Source of the DNA: Patescibacteria group bacterium
GTDB taxonomy: Bacteria > Patescibacteriota > Gracilibacteria > UBA1369 > JAHJTR01
Direction: 5' to 3'
DNA length: 5,473 bases
Assembly: GCA_018829865.1 (NCBI GenBank)
Contig: JAHJTR010000060.1
Location: 1-5,473, forward strand
The notes below the pieces were generated by a model, which saw nothing but the letters and a program-made list of their open reading frames with translations, was not told the origin of the DNA and searched no databases. Position numbers and translations under genes: made by a program. Position 1 is the stretch's first letter, and each line of letters begins with the position of its first letter. Shown here one piece after another: positions 4,963 to 5,473 of this stretch.

Positions 4963-5017
4963 ATCCACCGGGCCGGTCTACCACGACCGAACACCGGGCC
5001 GGTGGATTTCCTTTTTT
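4963..5017 (+). terminator. Rho-independent terminator of the exported-protein gene
   Basis: Bases 4963-4977 pair with 4993-5007 (14 of 15 positions, one central G-G mismatch), followed by a T-rich tract with a run of six T (5012-5017). It begins six bases after the stop codon. Confidence 0.85.
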
Positions 5018-5097
5018 CATTTATACCTCCTTTTTGTATGTATAAGCGGCACCCTTTACTGCTGCTTCGGGAAAATTATTGCGAATTCAAGAAATCT

Positions 5098-5125
5098 ACC
5101 CCTGTCCACCACGCAGGGGTTTTTT
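5098..5125 (+). terminator. Second plus-strand terminator
   Basis: ACCCCTG (5098-5104) pairs with CAGGGGT (5114-5120) over a 9-base loop and leads into six T (5120-5125). Only 80 bp separate it from the first terminator, and no convincing gene lies between. It may be a back-up stop or may end a small RNA. Confidence 0.75.
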
Positions 5126-5131
5126 CACGTG

Positions 5132-5160
5132 TGTTGGATTTTTTGGTGTGATGTTATAAT
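5132..5160 (+). promoter_or_regulatory. Extended -10 promoter pointing into the HEPN gene, antisense
   Basis: TGTTATAAT (5152-5160) is a consensus extended -10, with only a poor -35 (TGTTGG, 5132-5137). Together with the flanking A and TC, the 12 bases ATGTTATAATTC equal those of the promoter at 2567-2578. Transcription would start near 5167 and run antisense to the gene at 5198. Confidence 0.4.
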
Positions 5161-5197
5161 TCAAATATAGGGATTTATCCGCGTGTATTACTGATAT

Positions 5198-5473
5198 TTA
5201 GTTATTATTTAAATATTCGTTTGCAGCTTGAATTAGCTTATCTACTGTCTGCACAACATCTGTTAGGTCTTTGTAAACAATGTCAGCGGTTTTTTCGTTA
5301 TATGTGTGTGATGTCAGGTTTCTTGCATTTAATAGTTTTAGCCAATCTTCAACATTGTCTATTAACCCCAGTTTTCCCGCCATTTTAATCGTACCTCTTG
5401 GACTTTCGGTTGCCTGCGTTCCGCCGACTGCCATTATCTCCTTCATATATTTCCAACTTAATTCGAATGTAGC
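5198..5473 (-). CDS. HEPN-type nucleotidyltransferase substrate-binding protein (HI0074 family), 5' end outside window
   Basis: The frame stays open to the window edge. A Met at 5446 is internal, because the codons before it give ATFELSWKY, which matches the family's FELSWK segment. About 91 residues are visible of a family usually near 140. Seen from that Met, SPRGTIKMAGKLGLID (15-30) and EDWLKLLNARNLTSHTYNE (33-51) are the family core. R42-x4-H47-x-Y49 fits the HEPN RX4HXY motif, in which Arg and His are RNase residues and Tyr is a target of AMPylation by the MNT partner in MntA-HepT systems. Such genes sit next to a small MNT nucleotidyltransferase. None lies downstream here, so the partner should be just beyond the right edge. 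Activity as a toxin is inference; the HI0074 branch is less well studied than HepT. Confidence 0.88.
   Translation of the reverse strand, partial: ATFELSWKYMKEIMAVGGTQATESPRGTIKMAGKLGLIDNVEDWLKLLNARNLTSHTYNEKTADIVYKDLTDVVQTVDKLIQAANEYLNNN

Noticed and set aside
4216..5007. CRISPR array or integron attC array
   Set aside because: The stem-loops are not repeats of one sequence, there are no regular spacers, no integrase or cas genes are present, and an open reading frame runs through them.
4909..5151. Plus-strand 80-codon ORF running over both terminators
   Set aside because: It starts inside the upstream gene without a ribosome site and crosses two terminator hairpins. The sequence has no domain-like pattern.

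Overview
The window looks like a bacterial chromosome segment, most probably from the Candidate Phyla Radiation (Patescibacteria). The evidence is the short gene set, the HNH-type protein with a CPR-like helical N-terminal half, a compact 184-residue RNase HII, AT-rich genes mostly without Shine-Dalgarno sites, and a csaB-like surface-polysaccharide gene. This placement is inference. TGA acts as a stop (1204-1206), so the TGA-to-glycine code of Gracilibacteria/SR1 is not in use.

Layout. 1-1206 (+): 3' part of an HNH-endonuclease-like gene whose linker is built from in-frame palindromic repeats. 1359-1913 (+): rnhB, RNase HII. 1928-2474 (-): a ribbon-helix-helix antitoxin and MazF toxin operon with a recognisable promoter and operator, convergent with rnhB. 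2616-3659 (+): a CsaB-family polysaccharide pyruvyl transferase, divergent from the toxin operon and with its own extended -10 promoter. 3660-4111: a 452-bp stretch without a gene that contains a strongly folded RNA-like region (about 3809-4057). Its parts are a UUCG-capped hairpin, a 16-bp rod with a 10-bp inner hairpin, a loop-to-3'-flank pseudoknot, and a terminator-like hairpin. 4112-4957 (+): an exported Arg/Cys-rich protein of unknown function, preceded by the only consensus Shine-Dalgarno site for a plus-strand gene here and closed by a strong terminator. 5098-5125: a second terminator. 5198-5473 (-): 3' part of a HEPN-type nucleotidyltransferase partner gene (HI0074 family), cut by the window end.

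How the parts may work together. The left and middle genes are unrelated housekeeping, defence or surface functions. The unusual part is 3809-5017. The folded leader, the strong ribosome site, the ORF and the terminator look like one transcription unit. From about 4216 to 5007 the coding sequence is itself almost a continuous chain of stem-loops, several with 16-20 paired positions where departures from Watson-Crick are mainly G.U pairs, and two capped by GAAA tetraloops. That suggests selection on the RNA as well as on the protein. I recognise neither the RNA nor the protein. This is the best candidate for something undescribed.

The window also shows two toxin-antitoxin-type modules (MazF and HEPN) and two different kinds of palindrome-rich coding sequence: repeat-family palindromes in the HNH gene and non-repeated hairpins in the exported-protein gene.
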